A DNA stretch of 64,000 nt from Synechococcus sp. HJ21-Hayes (GCF_024345835.1 NZ_JAGQBW010000013.1:1-64000), one strand, 5' to 3'. Positions 53,394 through 62,736 are shown, numbered from the stretch's first letter. Made by a program: numbers and translations. The notes: generated by a model not told the origin, from the sequence alone.

Positions 53394-54074
53394 GTGAAGA
53401 CGCCGGCTCGTTCCCTGGTTTCGCTGCTCTCCGCCAGCGGCTTGGCCTCTGCCGGCGCCCTCGCCTGCACTGCCCTGTTGGGCCCCCAGGCGCCCGCCCA
53501 GGCTCAGGCCCTGTTCAATGCCGCGGAGGTGGAGCAGAAGCGCTTTGTGATCGTGGCGGCCCCGATTGGGGATGGCAGCCGGGCCCAGCTCAACATCTAT
53601 GAGCAGCGCAGCGCAGCCCGCCCCTGCTTCGAGGTTCAGGGCTCGAACCCGGCTGTGGTGAATCCTCTGCTCGCCACCTTCGATTTCACCGGCATCTGCA
53701 ACCGCTTCATCGATGCCAACGGTTACTCGGTGCGGGTTGGTGGCTCCGATCTGGCCACGGTGTATCGCCTCAGCGTGGTGCGTAAGGGCGGCGACAACGT
53801 TCTGCTGGCCTTGCCCACCAAGGCCGGCGTCGGTCCGGAAATGGTGGTGGCCCGCACGGGGGGACAGGCGGGGGGCTTCCTGCTGCTGGTGCCTGAGCCG
53901 GGCTGGAAGCTGATGCGGCGTCAGTTCGGTGGTCGAGCACTGGGCCACGTGTACCTCTACCGGGATGGCTGGCCGGAGGGCACCCCCATCGCCGCCCCGG
54001 TGTCCCCCTCGGCTCCTTTGGTGCCTCAGCCCTCTAAGCCGGTTCCTGTTGCCCCAGCCCAGTCCCGTTCCTGA
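53394..54074 (+). CDS. exported DUF3747 protein
   Basis: A 226-residue protein with a signal peptide (cleavage near AQA, about residue 38). The DUF3747 core is clear: LFNAAEVEQKRFVIVAAPIG, RPCFEVQG, and FDFTGICNRFIDANGYSVRVGGSDL, the last with the paired Cys. The C-terminus is Pro/Ser/Val-rich (about 195-226), suggesting a disordered surface tail. The family is exported and cyanobacterial with unknown role. The GTG start at 53394 keeps the basic n-region of the signal peptide. Confidence 0.85.
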   Translation: MKTPARSLVSLLSASGLASAGALACTALLGPQAPAQAQALFNAAEVEQKRFVIVAAPIGDGSRAQLNIYEQRSAARPCFEVQGSNPAVVNPLLATFDFTGICNRFIDANGYSVRVGGSDLATVYRLSVVRKGGDNVLLALPTKAGVGPEMVVARTGGQAGGFLLLVPEPGWKLMRRQFGGRALGHVYLYRDGWPEGTPIAAPVSPSAPLVPQPSKPVPVAPAQSRS

Positions 54075-54128
54075 GCTCGGCGGGGCAGTTGCTACCATCG
54101 TCCAACTGCAGATTCCATTGAGCGGTAC

Positions 54129-54299
54129 ATGACCCAGGTCACCGTCGGCGAAAACGAAGGCATCGAATCGGCGTTGCGCCGCTTCAAGCGTCAGGTGTCC
54201 AAGGCCGGTATTTTCGCTGACCTCAAGCGCCTGCGTCACCACGAAACCCCCACCGAGAAGTACAAGCGCAAGGCCCAGCAGCGTCGTCGTCGTCGCTGA
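54129..54299 (+). CDS. rpsU: 30S ribosomal protein S21
   Basis: A 56-residue basic protein matching bS21: the N-terminal beta segment, [17 protein letters not shown], then [20 protein letters not shown] and a closing Arg run (QQRRRRR). It binds the 30S platform near the anti-Shine-Dalgarno region and helps initiation. ATG at 54129. A stem-loop terminator follows 30 bases after the stop. Confidence 0.95.
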   Translation: MTQVTVGENEGIESALRRFKRQVSKAGIFADLKRLRHHETPTEKYKRKAQQRRRRR

Positions 54300-54328
54300 T
54301 TGGTGAGCTGTTTCCAGTTCCCTCCAAG

Positions 54329-54363
54329 GCGGGAATCGGTGTTTGTACCGGTTCCCGCTTTGT
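54329..54363 (+). terminator. probable intrinsic terminator of rpsU
   Basis: A 12-pair stem: left arm GCGGGAATCGGT (54329-54340), loop GTTTGT, right arm ACCGGTTCCCGC (54347-54358), with one G-T wobble. A short T-rich tail TTTGTT follows. Confidence 0.65.
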
Positions 54364-54364
54364 T

Positions 54365-54547
54365 GTGGCCGTGCCGATGATGGGACTGATCCCACCGGAG
54401 GTTCCCGTGGACAAGCTCATGGCTGCACTCACCAGCTGGTTCGGAACAAGCGTGGCCCATGCTTTTGGCGACCCGCGGCAAGACCGCCTGCAGAGGCCTC
54501 CGAACGTGGGCGTTCAGCCCTACCGCGATCATCCCCACAAGGGTTGA
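54365..54547 (+). CDS. 60-residue hypothetical protein
   Basis: A GTG-initiated frame with alternative starts at GTG 54371 and ATG 54377. The product has a Pro-rich N-terminus (GLIPPEVPVDKL), a short helix with Trp and Phe (LMAALTSWFGTSVAHAFGD) and a basic, Pro/His-containing end (RPPNVGVQPYRDHPHK). No family recognised. It starts inside the tail of the rpsU terminator and ends 12 bases before the convergent YifB gene. Confidence 0.45.
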   Translation: MAVPMMGLIPPEVPVDKLMAALTSWFGTSVAHAFGDPRQDRLQRPPNVGVQPYRDHPHKG

Positions 54548-54559
54548 TCGCTCCCTGGC

Positions 54560-56104
54560 TCAGCCGGGCTCGCGGCCCTGATCAAAGCTGCGGTAGTTCA
54601 GGGCCTCGGCCACGGCGCCGGGGCCGACCCTGGGGTCTCCGCTGAGGTCGGCGATGGTGCGGGCAACCCGCAGCACCCGCTCGCAGGATCGGGCGCTCAG
54701 GCCGCGCTGCTCCATGGCCTCCTGCCAAAGCTCCAGAGCCAGGGGCTCGAACTGGCCGTGCTGGCGGAGCTGCTGGCCGCTCAGGCGGCTGTTGGCAATG
54801 CCACTGGGGTTGCGCTGGCCCATGCGTGAGCGGGCGGCGGCTACCCGGGCCGCTACCTCTGCGCTGGATTCCGGTGCGCTCTGGTGGCTGTCCGGGCGAT
54901 AGCGACGGCCCAGGTCCGCTGCATCCAGTCGGCGCACCACCACCTGCAGATCAATGCGGTCCATCAGCGGGCCGGTGAGCTTGCCCCAGTAGCGCTCCCG
55001 CAGGCCGGTGCCGCAGCGGCAGGGTCGCAAGGGATCGCCAAACCAGCCGCAGGGGCAGGGATTGGTGGCTGCCACCAGGGCAATCTCGCAGGGGAAACGC
55101 ACCCGCTGCCTGGCGCGACTCACCCAGACTTCCCCCTCCTCCAGGGGCTGGCGCAGCTGGTTCAACACGTCCCGCCGGAATTCCGCCAGCTCATCCAGAA
55201 ACAGCACGCCGCGGTGGGCGAGGGCCAGTTCTCCCGGCCTAGGAATGCTGCCGCCGCCCACCAGGGCCGCACTGGAGCAGCCATGGTGCGGGGCACGAAA
55301 AGGTCGCTGTTGCTGCAGGCCGAGGCCCTGGCTCAGCAGGCCGGCCACGGAATAGAGCTGGCTGAGTTCCAGGGCTTCGTCGCGCTCCAGGGGTGGCAGT
55401 AGCGTCGACAGGCGGCGAGCCAGCATGGTTTTGCCGCTCCCGGGGGGACCCACCAGCAGCAGGTGATGGCCCCCGGCCGCGGCGATCTCCAGGGCTCGGC
55501 GGCCATGCAGCTGCCCCTGCACTTCGGCCAGGTCTGGTCCGTCGGCAGAGGCCGGGGTGGCGGTGCAGGGCAGCGTGGTTCGGTTCGCCAGCGCGGGGTT
55601 GGCCAGCAGCGCCAGCACCTGTGGTAAATCGGCGGCCGCCCATACCCTTAGCCCCTCCACCAGGGCTGTTTCAGTGGCGTTGGCTTGCGGGATCACCAGG
55701 GCTCGCGCACCGGCCCGCCGGGCTGCGAGGGCCAGGGCCACGGCGCCGCGCACCGGCCGCAGACTGCCATCCAGGCCCAGTTCGCCCGCGGCCCAGATGC
55801 CCTCCAGCAGGGGAGGCGCCAGTTGGCCGCTGGCCACCAGCACCGCCAGGGCGATCGGCAGATCGAAGGCCGGCCCTTCTTTGCGTAGGTCGGCCGGAGC
55901 CAGATTCACGATCACCCGGGTGAGAGGCATGCGCAGCCCGCTGTTGCGCACCGCGGCACGCACCCGCTCGCGCGATTCCTGCACGGCCGCGTCAGCCAAT
56001 CCCACCATCAGCAGCCCAGGTAGCCCTGGGGCGATGTCCACCTCCACGGACACCTCCACGGCTTCTAGCCCCAGCAGGGCCCCGCCGCTGCATCGTGCCA
56101 ACAT
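54560..56104 (-). CDS. YifB/ComM-family Mg-chelatase-like AAA ATPase
   Basis: A 514-residue AAA+ protein with the N-terminal YifB domain (VSVEVDIAPGLPGLLMVGLADAAVQESRERVRAA), the Walker A VGPPGSGKTML near 222, Walker B LFLDELAEF near 303, and the C-terminal helical domain including LSARSCERVLRVARTIADL. ComM relatives drive branch migration during natural transformation, a trait some Synechococcus possess. ATG at 56104. It is divergent from the HIT gene by 74 bases. Confidence 0.92.
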   Translation of the reverse strand: MLARCSGGALLGLEAVEVSVEVDIAPGLPGLLMVGLADAAVQESRERVRAAVRNSGLRMPLTRVIVNLAPADLRKEGPAFDLPIALAVLVASGQLAPPLLEGIWAAGELGLDGSLRPVRGAVALALAARRAGARALVIPQANATETALVEGLRVWAAADLPQVLALLANPALANRTTLPCTATPASADGPDLAEVQGQLHGRRALEIAAAGGHHLLLVGPPGSGKTMLARRLSTLLPPLERDEALELSQLYSVAGLLSQGLGLQQQRPFRAPHHGCSSAALVGGGSIPRPGELALAHRGVLFLDELAEFRRDVLNQLRQPLEEGEVWVSRARQRVRFPCEIALVAATNPCPCGWFGDPLRPCRCGTGLRERYWGKLTGPLMDRIDLQVVVRRLDAADLGRRYRPDSHQSAPESSAEVAARVAAARSRMGQRNPSGIANSRLSGQQLRQHGQFEPLALELWQEAMEQRGLSARSCERVLRVARTIADLSGDPRVGPGAVAEALNYRSFDQGREPG

Positions 56105-56178
56105 CAGCCCTCAGGACAAACCAGAGGTGTTGTTCCACCCCTGTTGCGTCTGCCCGCTTGCAACCGCCGCCGCTGGCT

Positions 56179-56529
56179 ATGGCTGAGCCCGTCAACGACA
56201 CGATTTTTGGCCGCATCCTGCGAGGAGAGATTCCGTGCGATCAGGTGTTTGCCGACGAGCGCTGCCTGGCCTTCCGGGATGTGCAGCCCCAGGCTCCGGT
56301 GCACATCCTGGTGATCCCCCGGCAGCCCATCGTGAACCTGGCGGAAGCCGAGCCGCAGCACGCTGAGTTACTGGGCCATCTCCTGCTAGTGGCAGCCCAG
56401 GTGGCTCGTCAGGAGGGGCTCACGGGGTTCCGTACCGTGATCAACAGCGGTGCCGAAGCCGGCCAGACGGTCTTTCACCTGCACGTCCACGTGATTGGCG
56501 GCCGTGCCCTGGCGTGGCCACCCGGGTAA
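56179..56529 (+). CDS. HIT-family (HinT-like) nucleotide hydrolase
   Basis: A 116-residue histidine-triad protein. The triad HLHVHVIGGR carries His100, His102 and His104; the N-terminal FGRILRGEIPCDQVFADE is typical of HinT. The family hydrolyses purine nucleoside phosphoramidates. ATG at 56179 gives the standard length. Confidence 0.93.
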   Translation: MAEPVNDTIFGRILRGEIPCDQVFADERCLAFRDVQPQAPVHILVIPRQPIVNLAEAEPQHAELLGHLLLVAAQVARQEGLTGFRTVINSGAEAGQTVFHLHVHVIGGRALAWPPG

Positions 56530-56590
56530 CCGGTCACCTGTTCTCGGTTGCCCCCAGCAGCGGTGAGAATGGCGGCACTTGCCCACCGTC

Positions 56591-58564
56591 ATGAGCCCCC
56601 TGTCGGCTTTCCGCAGCCAGCTTGGCAAGCTGCAGCGACTGGCCCAGCCCTACTTCCTGCCGCTTGAGGAAACCCGCGCTTGGCAGTTCCTGCTGTTGAT
56701 CAGCTCCCTGTTGGCGGTGGTTGTGGGAAGCACATTGTTGCTGCTCACCGGTGTTGTGACCCTGTCCGGTGCCTTGATTCCCGAGCTGCAGGGCCGTTTC
56801 CTGCCTGGAGTTCCCCAGCAGGTGGCCGCCATCTGGCGCAGTCCGCTTGGGGCCGTGCTGATGGTGCTGTTCGCCGCTGGAATCGGCTGTTTTGTTGCTC
56901 TGCGCGGCAAGTTGCGCCAAGGGCGCTGGTTGCCCTGGCTGTTGATGGGGGTGATCACGCTGCTGATCCTGGTGATCAATGGCATCAACGTGGGTATCAG
57001 TTATGTGGCCCGCAATGTTGACAATACCCTGGTGGCCTACCAAGCTGATCAGTTTTGGCAGGTGGTGGCGATTTATGCCTTCTGCCTGGTACTGGCGCTG
57101 CCGATCAGAGCCCTGCAGAGTTATCTGATTCCCCGGCTTGGCCTGCTGTGGCGCGAGTGGTTGAGCGGCCGCTTGTTGACCCGTTACCTCTCTAATCGGG
57201 CCTACTACGTTCTCAACCCCAATGATGAAACGGCCGAAGAGATCGATAATCCCGATCAGCGGATTTCCCAGGATGCAGCCAGTTTCACCAGTACCAGCCT
57301 AAGTGTCACCGTTGAGATTGTCTCGGCACTGCTCACCTTTGTGAGCTTTATTGTGGTGCTGTGGACCATCAGCACCAAATTGGCCCTTTGGCTCCTGGTG
57401 TATTCGGTGGCGGGTACGGCCGTGATCATCTTTGCCAGCCGCAAGCTGGTGGCCCTCAACTATGACCAGCTGCGTCTGGAAGCCGACTTCCGTTATGGCC
57501 TAGTACATATCCGCGATAACGCCGAATCGATTGCCTTCTACCGGGGCGAGGAGCAGGAGTCCCGCGAGGCCGGGAGGCGCCTGGGTGGTGCCATTCGTAA
57601 CTACAACAAACTGATTGTCTGGGAGGCGCTGATCAGTGTGATCCAGCGCTCCTACGACTACTTCTCGCGCTTCCTTCCCTGGCTGGTGATTGCCCCAATC
57701 TATTTCGCCAAGCAGGTGGACTTCGGGGTGTTTGGACAGGCGAGCATTGCCTTCAGTCAGGTGTTGTTTTCGGTGAGTTACATCGTGAATAACATCGATC
57801 GCCTGGCGGCCTTCTCCGCTTCCATCAGCCGACTGGAAGGTTTCCAGGGCAAGGTGGAGGCGATCAACAGCGCTGAAGAGGCGTCTAGTTCGCGGGAACG
57901 GGCTGGGGCTTCGATTCTGCTGAGCCATGTGGATTTGGTTCCCCCCCAGAGCGATCGCCTGCTGATCCGGGATCTGAGCCTGGAGGTGGGCTTCAATCAG
58001 CGGGTGCTGGTGGTGGGTCCCAGTGGCTGCGGCAAGACGTCCCTTCTGCGCATGGTGAGTGGCCTCTGGCCGCCCGCCGCCGGCGAGGTGGAGCGGCCGC
58101 CGCTTCTGGAGCTGCTGTTCATTCCTCAGAAGCCTTACATGATTCTGGGCAGCCTGCGCGAGCAGCTCTGCTACCCCCAGAACCCCAGCCGCTTCACAGA
58201 TGAGCACCTGCGCAGCGTGCTTGAGGAGGTGTGTTTGCTGGAGTTGGTGCAGCGTTATCCCGATTTCGATATCAAGCAGGATTGGCAGCGGCTGCTCTCC
58301 CTTGGGGAGCAGCAACGCCTCGCCTTTGCACGGCTGTTGCTGAACTCGCCGCGGTTTGTGGTGCTCGATGAGGCCACCAGTGCCTTGGATGTAACCACCG
58401 AGAAGCGCCTCTATCAGCTGCTCACCCAGCGCGAGATGGCCTTTGTGAGCGTGGGCCATCGCCCCACCCTCAAGGCCTTCCACGACACCGTGCTGCAACT
58501 GGACGGCCAGGGCGGCTGGAAGTTGATCCCCGCCGCCAGCTATGACTTCAACCCCGGCGCCTGA
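56591..58564 (+). CDS. ABCD/SbmA-type ABC transporter
   Basis: A 657-residue half-transporter: about six helices in the first 400 residues (two from about 33 to 120, then NGINVGISYVARNVDNTLVAYQ before helix three), then one ATPase domain. Walker A is GPSGCGKTS, the signature is LSLGEQQRLAFAR (LSLGE rather than LSGGQ, normal for this family), and Walker B is FVVLDEATSALD. Relatives export or import fatty acyl-CoA, peptides or cobalamin. ATG at 56591 is used; TTG at 56579 would add four residues. It overlaps the Hli gene by 23 bases. Confidence 0.9.
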   Translation: MSPLSAFRSQLGKLQRLAQPYFLPLEETRAWQFLLLISSLLAVVVGSTLLLLTGVVTLSGALIPELQGRFLPGVPQQVAAIWRSPLGAVLMVLFAAGIGCFVALRGKLRQGRWLPWLLMGVITLLILVINGINVGISYVARNVDNTLVAYQADQFWQVVAIYAFCLVLALPIRALQSYLIPRLGLLWREWLSGRLLTRYLSNRAYYVLNPNDETAEEIDNPDQRISQDAASFTSTSLSVTVEIVSALLTFVSFIVVLWTISTKLALWLLVYSVAGTAVIIFASRKLVALNYDQLRLEADFRYGLVHIRDNAESIAFYRGEEQESREAGRRLGGAIRNYNKLIVWEALISVIQRSYDYFSRFLPWLVIAPIYFAKQVDFGVFGQASIAFSQVLFSVSYIVNNIDRLAAFSASISRLEGFQGKVEAINSAEEASSSRERAGASILLSHVDLVPPQSDRLLIRDLSLEVGFNQRVLVVGPSGCGKTSLLRMVSGLWPPAAGEVERPPLLELLFIPQKPYMILGSLREQLCYPQNPSRFTDEHLRSVLEEVCLLELVQRYPDFDIKQDWQRLLSLGEQQRLAFARLLLNSPRFVVLDEATSALDVTTEKRLYQLLTQREMAFVSVGHRPTLKAFHDTVLQLDGQGGWKLIPAASYDFNPGA

Positions 58565-58787
58565 TTCCCCCATGCCCCCTTCCGCTCCGCTACCTGCCGA
58601 TGTCCCCAGCCCTCAGCTGGAGCCCCCGGCCACCAGTGCCACCACCAACGATGTGCCGGCCTTCGGTTGGAGTACCTACGCCGAGCGTGTGAATGGTCGC
58701 TTCGCCATGGTTGGCTTTGCTGCGATCCTGCTGTTGGAGGCGCTGAGTGGCCAAACCTTCCTGCAGTGGGCAGGCTTCGTGTCCTGA
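58542..58787 (+). CDS. high-light-inducible protein with long N-terminus
   Basis: An 81-residue Hli protein. The first 40 residues are Pro/Ser/Ala-rich and disordered-looking; the chlorophyll-binding helix is YAERVNGRFAMVGFAAILLLEALSGQ with the E-x-x-N-x-R-x-A-M motif. It probably binds chlorophyll and carotenoid in the thylakoid. ATG at 58542 lies inside the end of the ABC gene; ATG at 58572, after the ABC stop, would give 71 residues. Either way the two genes are likely co-expressed. Confidence 0.85.
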   Translation: MTSTPAPDSPMPPSAPLPADVPSPQLEPPATSATTNDVPAFGWSTYAERVNGRFAMVGFAAILLLEALSGQTFLQWAGFVS

Positions 58788-58809
58788 GCTGGGGCTTAGC
58801 GCACCGGGT

Positions 58810-59295
58810 TCAGGGCAGGGTTAGTAGGTCCACCTGCCACTGCCCGCCCCGACTCACTTCCACGGCAAGAACGCGGCCGTCGGCGCTGAGTTGCACCCGG
58901 CGGGGAACACCGGCCGGTTCCATGGGAATTGCTTGCAGGTTCTGCAAAGAGCGCCGGTAGAGCACCAGCTCCGTGCGTCCCTCCCGTTGGCGCACCAGCG
59001 CCAGTCGCTCACCCCGCTGATCCACCGTGACGCTGAGCGGTTGGGCGTCGGGGCGGTTCAGGCCCAGCAGGGGCACGGGGGCGGAGCTGCTCAGGTTCAC
59101 CATTTGAACCTGTTCGCGGCCCTCGCGGCCCGTGATCAGGGCCAGCCAGTTGCCGCTCAGTGCTGGGGAATGGCTGGTGCCGCCACGGGCGAGCTGGAGG
59201 TTGAGGCCTTGCAGTGGCCTCAGGTTGCCGCCCAGGCACCCCCCTAGCAGGCTCGAGAGCGTAAGCGCCATAGCCAGCAGGGCTCTTGATTTCAT
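58810..59295 (-). CDS. TolB-like beta-propeller lipoprotein (downstream copy)
   Basis: A 161-residue lipoprotein: lipobox LLGGC with Cys20. The mature part holds short beta repeats of the TolB/WD40-like type, with the pattern SPALSGNWLALITGREGREQVQMVNL and QLSADGRVLAVEVSRGGQWQVDLL, about three blades. It is too short for a closed propeller alone and could join the next gene's product. ATG at 59295 overlaps the stop of the upstream paralogue (ATGA). Confidence 0.8.
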   Translation of the reverse strand: MKSRALLAMALTLSSLLGGCLGGNLRPLQGLNLQLARGGTSHSPALSGNWLALITGREGREQVQMVNLSSSAPVPLLGLNRPDAQPLSVTVDQRGERLALVRQREGRTELVLYRRSLQNLQAIPMEPAGVPRRVQLSADGRVLAVEVSRGGQWQVDLLTLP

Positions 59296-59870
59296 CGCGT
59301 TAGCCCGCCGCCGCCGCTCACGGGCTGCCCCGGGGCCTGGTCTGGCTCGAGCAGCCCGCTCAGGTCAAACACCTCCACGCGGGACTGGCCGTTGTCGAGC
59401 ACCTCGAGGACCACCCGGCGGGCATCGGGGGCGAGGCTGAGCCGTTGGGGTTCGCGGCCGGCCGGCAGCAGCAGTGGGTGCAGTTGTCCGTTGGCGCGAT
59501 CTTCGATCACGGCCTGACGCTGCGGTCCTTGCTGCACCACCAAGGCCAGGTAACGGCCGTTCCAGCTCAGGGAGGGTGAGCTGTGGGGTTGCTGCCGCCG
59601 CAGGTGGTGCAGGGGAAGGACCTTGCCGCTGCTGCGCTCCTGCAGGATCACCGTGCTGCGCCCTCCCCGTTCCACCACCGAGGCCAGCAGCCTGCCATCG
59701 CCACTGAGGGCGGGATCCTGGCGGGCTTCCTGGCCGATGCCCAGGGGCGCGGCCGGCTGGCGACGCAGTTCCCAGGGAGTGCCACACCCCCAGAGCCACA
59801 GGCTGGTGCTGAGCAGGGTGGCGAGGCCGGCCCAGCGGTAGCGGCTAGAGCTGTGGGGTTGAACGGACAA
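59292..59870 (-). CDS. TolB-like beta-propeller lipoprotein (upstream copy)
   Basis: A 192-residue lipoprotein with lipobox LWGC (Cys29). It has the same repeat pattern as its neighbour: DPALSGDGRLLASVVERGGRSTVILQ, SPSLSWNGRYLALVVQQG and LSLAPDARRVVLEVLDNGQSRVEVFDL, three blades. With the downstream copy it could make a six-bladed arrangement. It is coupled to that gene by ATGA and stands 11 bases after ycf66. Role unknown; periplasmic envelope assembly is a guess from TolB. Confidence 0.8.
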   Translation of the reverse strand: MSVQPHSSSRYRWAGLATLLSTSLWLWGCGTPWELRRQPAAPLGIGQEARQDPALSGDGRLLASVVERGGRSTVILQERSSGKVLPLHHLRRQQPHSSPSLSWNGRYLALVVQQGPQRQAVIEDRANGQLHPLLLPAGREPQRLSLAPDARRVVLEVLDNGQSRVEVFDLSGLLEPDQAPGQPVSGGGGLTR

Positions 59871-59881
59871 GCCCAGGGCCG

Positions 59882-60745
59882 TCAGTCGTCGAAGCGAGAG
59901 CTGTTGTCGCGGGGGGCGCCAGCCGCCTGGCGCGGGCTGGGCCGCACGGGGCTGAAATCGGCATCACTCACAGCTGGGGCAGCAGGGCCGTTGCTAGGGC
60001 TGGGCCGATCGTTGCTGGGGCGCTCCTGATAGGGAGAGCCTTGGGGAACCCCAGGGGCAGGGCGCCGACTGGAGCGAGGCATGCTCTCGGCGGCAGGGGC
60101 GGCGGGCCTGCTGCCGCGGCGCTGGTCGTCGCGGCCTTGGCGACGGGAGCCGAAATCCACGGGGGCGGAACCAGCGGTGGATGGGCCGCCCGCTCGGAAA
60201 CGGCTCGGAGCGTCTGAGGGGCCGGGTTCCGGACGCCCCCCGCGGGAGGCTGCCCGCTCGGGGATGGCTGCCCGGGCCGCAGGGCGGCGGGGGCGGTAGA
60301 AGTCATCCTCCTCGGGGCGCCCTTCGTCGTAGCCGTCTTCCCGGGAGCGGATCCGGCGCCGCAGCGGCTGGGGTTCGTCGAAGCGGTCCACACCTTCACC
60401 CCACTCCCGTCCACCCCCCATGCGGGGGCTGGCGGGGGGCTCATCGTCGTCGAAGTAGGAGGAGCGGCGGGCCTGTTCGGTGGTGACGCCCCGCAGGCGC
60501 ACGCTCTCGTAGGCGAAGAACACCGTGGTGCCGGCCAGCAGGAACTGGCCGAACTGGAGGATTGGATCGAGGCGCCAACCCTGAAAGAACAAAATGCCGC
60601 CGCAGAGGAGGCCCACGGCGGCAAAAAACACGTCGTAGTCGCGCGCCAAGGCTGGCTTGAAGCTCCTCATGAAGTAGAGGAGGGCTCCGCCAACAGCCAG
60701 CACAATGCCGACAATGCTGGCCCAATTCAGGCTGGCGTTAACCAC
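59882..60745 (-). CDS. ycf66: Ycf66-family protein
   Basis: A 287-residue protein. The N-terminal 80 residues have three hydrophobic segments (NWASIVGIVLAVGGALLYFM, YDVFFAAVGLLCGGILFFQGW, QFGQFLLAGTTVFFAYE), the Ycf66 core. The remainder is a long disordered tail rich in Arg, Pro, Ser and Asp, with many Arg-Arg pairs. Ycf66 is conserved in cyanobacteria and some plastids with unknown function. It follows psbX by 74 bases, a photosynthesis context. Confidence 0.9.
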   Translation of the reverse strand: MVNASLNWASIVGIVLAVGGALLYFMRSFKPALARDYDVFFAAVGLLCGGILFFQGWRLDPILQFGQFLLAGTTVFFAYESVRLRGVTTEQARRSSYFDDDEPPASPRMGGGREWGEGVDRFDEPQPLRRRIRSREDGYDEGRPEEDDFYRPRRPAARAAIPERAASRGGRPEPGPSDAPSRFRAGGPSTAGSAPVDFGSRRQGRDDQRRGSRPAAPAAESMPRSSRRPAPGVPQGSPYQERPSNDRPSPSNGPAAPAVSDADFSPVRPSPRQAAGAPRDNSSRFDD

Positions 60746-60819
60746 AGATCAAGAGGCCCTGTGTTGCCACTGTAGGCGGGTTGCTGGGAGCCGCTAGGGG
60801 CTCCAAGGCCAGCAGCAGC

Positions 60820-60942
60820 TCAGAGCTTGCGGTCAACGCGGTCGTTCTGGCTGATCAGCACCAGGGCGATGCTGATGGGCACCACCACGATCACCGCACC
60901 CCACAGGAGGCTGCTCAGGAAGTTGGCGAGGGAAGGGGTCAT
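60820..60942 (-). CDS. psbX: photosystem II reaction centre protein PsbX
   Basis: A 40-residue single-span protein: [20 protein letters not shown], then a Pro-Ile-containing helix end and the typical [12 protein letters not shown] tail. PsbX is a peripheral PSII subunit near cytochrome b559 that helps plastoquinone turnover at QB. ATG at 60942. It is divergent from yggT and upstream of ycf66 on the same strand. Confidence 0.93.
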   Translation of the reverse strand: MTPSLANFLSSLLWGAVIVVVPISIALVLISQNDRVDRKL

Positions 60943-61019
60943 GGCACCGACTAATCCGTGGCGGATCCTAGGCAGTGATGGCGACTTCCTACGATCAAGG
61001 CCCAGCTGCTTAGAGCTTT

Positions 61020-61358
61020 GTGACGGGACCTGAGCTTCTCTCCCTGGTCCGCCCGGCTCTTCCAGGGGTGCATTTGTTGCTGGGCCTGCTGCTCTCGGGC
61101 TGGACGCTGCTGTTCCTGTTCCGCATCGTGCTCACCTGGTATCCGCAGCTGGATCTCAACAAGGGAGCCTTACGGCTGGTGGGCTGGCCCACGGAGCCGC
61201 TGCTGGGCTTCACCCGCAAACTGGTGGCCCCCATCGGCGGCGTGGATGTCACCCCGGTGATCTGGGTGGGGCTGATCAGTCTGGTGCGGGAGCTGCTGGT
61301 GGGTCAGCAGGGGCTGGTGACCCAGGTGATGATCCGCGCCAGTGTGGTGGCGGCCTGA
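61020..61358 (+). CDS. YggT-family membrane protein
   Basis: A 112-residue protein with the YggT core: a first helix ([21 protein letters not shown]), the amphipathic [39 protein letters not shown], and a second helix. YggT/CCB3-like proteins take part in cofactor attachment or osmotic shock tolerance; one cyanobacterial homologue affects nucleoid partition. The GTG start at 61020 is inferred. It converges on accC with a 19-base gap. Confidence 0.88.
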   Translation: MTGPELLSLVRPALPGVHLLLGLLLSGWTLLFLFRIVLTWYPQLDLNKGALRLVGWPTEPLLGFTRKLVAPIGGVDVTPVIWVGLISLVRELLVGQQGLVTQVMIRASVVAA

Positions 61359-61377
61359 GGGCGGTGCTGCGCTGGGC

Positions 61378-62736
61378 TTACTTGCCCATCTGCGGCAGCA
61401 TCTCCTGCTCAACAAATTTTGTGTGCACATCCCCCGCCTGGAATTCCGGGCGATCCAGCAGTTGCAGATGGAACTCGATGGTGGTGGGAATGCCCGTCAC
61501 CGCGCATTCCGAGAGGGCCCGTCGCAGGCGCCGGAGGGCGTGGTCACGGTCGGTGCCCCACACGATCAGCTTGCCGATCAGCGAGTCGTAGAAGGGGGGG
61601 ATCTCATAGCCCGTGTAGACGTGGCTATCGAAGCGCACGCCGGGGCCGCCGGGGGGCAGCCAGCCAGTGATCTTGCCGGGGGCCGGCCGGAAGTTCTGGC
61701 GCGGATCCTCGGCGTTGATGCGCACCTCGATGGCGTGACCGGTGAGCTTGATCTGGTCCTGGGTCAGGGAGATGGGCAGCCCGCCGGCGATGCGCAGCTG
61801 CTCGGCAATCAGGTCAACGCCCGTCACCATCTCAGTGACGGGATGCTCCACCTGAATGCGGGTGTTCATCTCCATGAAATAGAAGCTGCCGCTGCGATCC
61901 ACCAGGAACTCCACGGTGCCGGCGCCCTCGTAGCCAATGGTGCGGGCTGCGGCTACGGCAGCATCGCCCATCTGACGGCGTAGGTCGGCATTGATGGCAA
62001 CGCTTGGCGCTTCCTCCAGCAGCTTCTGGTGACGGCGTTGGATGGAGCAATCGCGCTCACCCAGGTGCACCACGTTGCCGTGGCGATCGGCCAGCACCTG
62101 CACTTCCACGTGCCGGGGCCGGTCGATGAATTTCTCCATGTAGAGGCCTGGGTTGCCGAAGGCGGCTTCCGCTTCGCCCTGGGCGGCCTTGAACAGGTTC
62201 TCCAGTTGGTCGGGGCCGGGGACTAGGCGCATGCCCCGGCCACCGCCGCCGGCGGTGGCCTTGATCATCACCGGGTAGCCCATGGCGTCAGCCAGGCGGG
62301 CGGCCTCGGCCACACTCTCCAGCAGGCCTTCGCTGCCGGGGATGGTGGGCACGCCCACCTTCTGCATGGTGGCCTTCGCGGTGGACTTGTCGCCCATGGA
62401 CCGGATGGCTTCGGGCGAAGGGCCCACGAAGGTGAGGCCGTGGGCCGCACAGATTTCGGCGAAGCGATCGTTTTCCGCCAGGAAGCCGTAGCCCGGGTGA
62501 ATTGCATCGGCGCCGCGGGAGGTGGCGGCAGCGAGGATGTTCGGAATGTTGAGGTAGCTCTTGCTGCTGGGCGCGTCGCCGACGCACACCGCCTCATCGG
62601 CCAGTTGAACGTGCAGCGCGTTTTTGTCCACCGTGCTGTACACAGCCACGGTTGGGATGCCGAGTTCTCGGCAGCTGCGCAGGATTCGAAGAGCGATTTC
62701 GCCACGGTTGGCGATCAGCAGTTTGCCGATGGGCAT
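61378..62736 (-). CDS. accC: acetyl-CoA carboxylase biotin carboxylase subunit
   Basis: A 452-residue ATP-grasp enzyme that carboxylates biotin on AccB for malonyl-CoA synthesis. Visible motifs are [16 protein letters not shown], the Gly-rich ATP loop [14 protein letters not shown], and the active-site [22 protein letters not shown]. The length is standard. accB is not adjacent, as is common in cyanobacteria. ATG at 62736. Confidence 0.96.
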   Translation of the reverse strand: MPIGKLLIANRGEIALRILRSCRELGIPTVAVYSTVDKNALHVQLADEAVCVGDAPSSKSYLNIPNILAAATSRGADAIHPGYGFLAENDRFAEICAAHGLTFVGPSPEAIRSMGDKSTAKATMQKVGVPTIPGSEGLLESVAEAARLADAMGYPVMIKATAGGGGRGMRLVPGPDQLENLFKAAQGEAEAAFGNPGLYMEKFIDRPRHVEVQVLADRHGNVVHLGERDCSIQRRHQKLLEEAPSVAINADLRRQMGDAAVAAARTIGYEGAGTVEFLVDRSGSFYFMEMNTRIQVEHPVTEMVTGVDLIAEQLRIAGGLPISLTQDQIKLTGHAIEVRINAEDPRQNFRPAPGKITGWLPPGGPGVRFDSHVYTGYEIPPFYDSLIGKLIVWGTDRDHALRRLRRALSECAVTGIPTTIEFHLQLLDRPEFQAGDVHTKFVEQEMLPQMGK

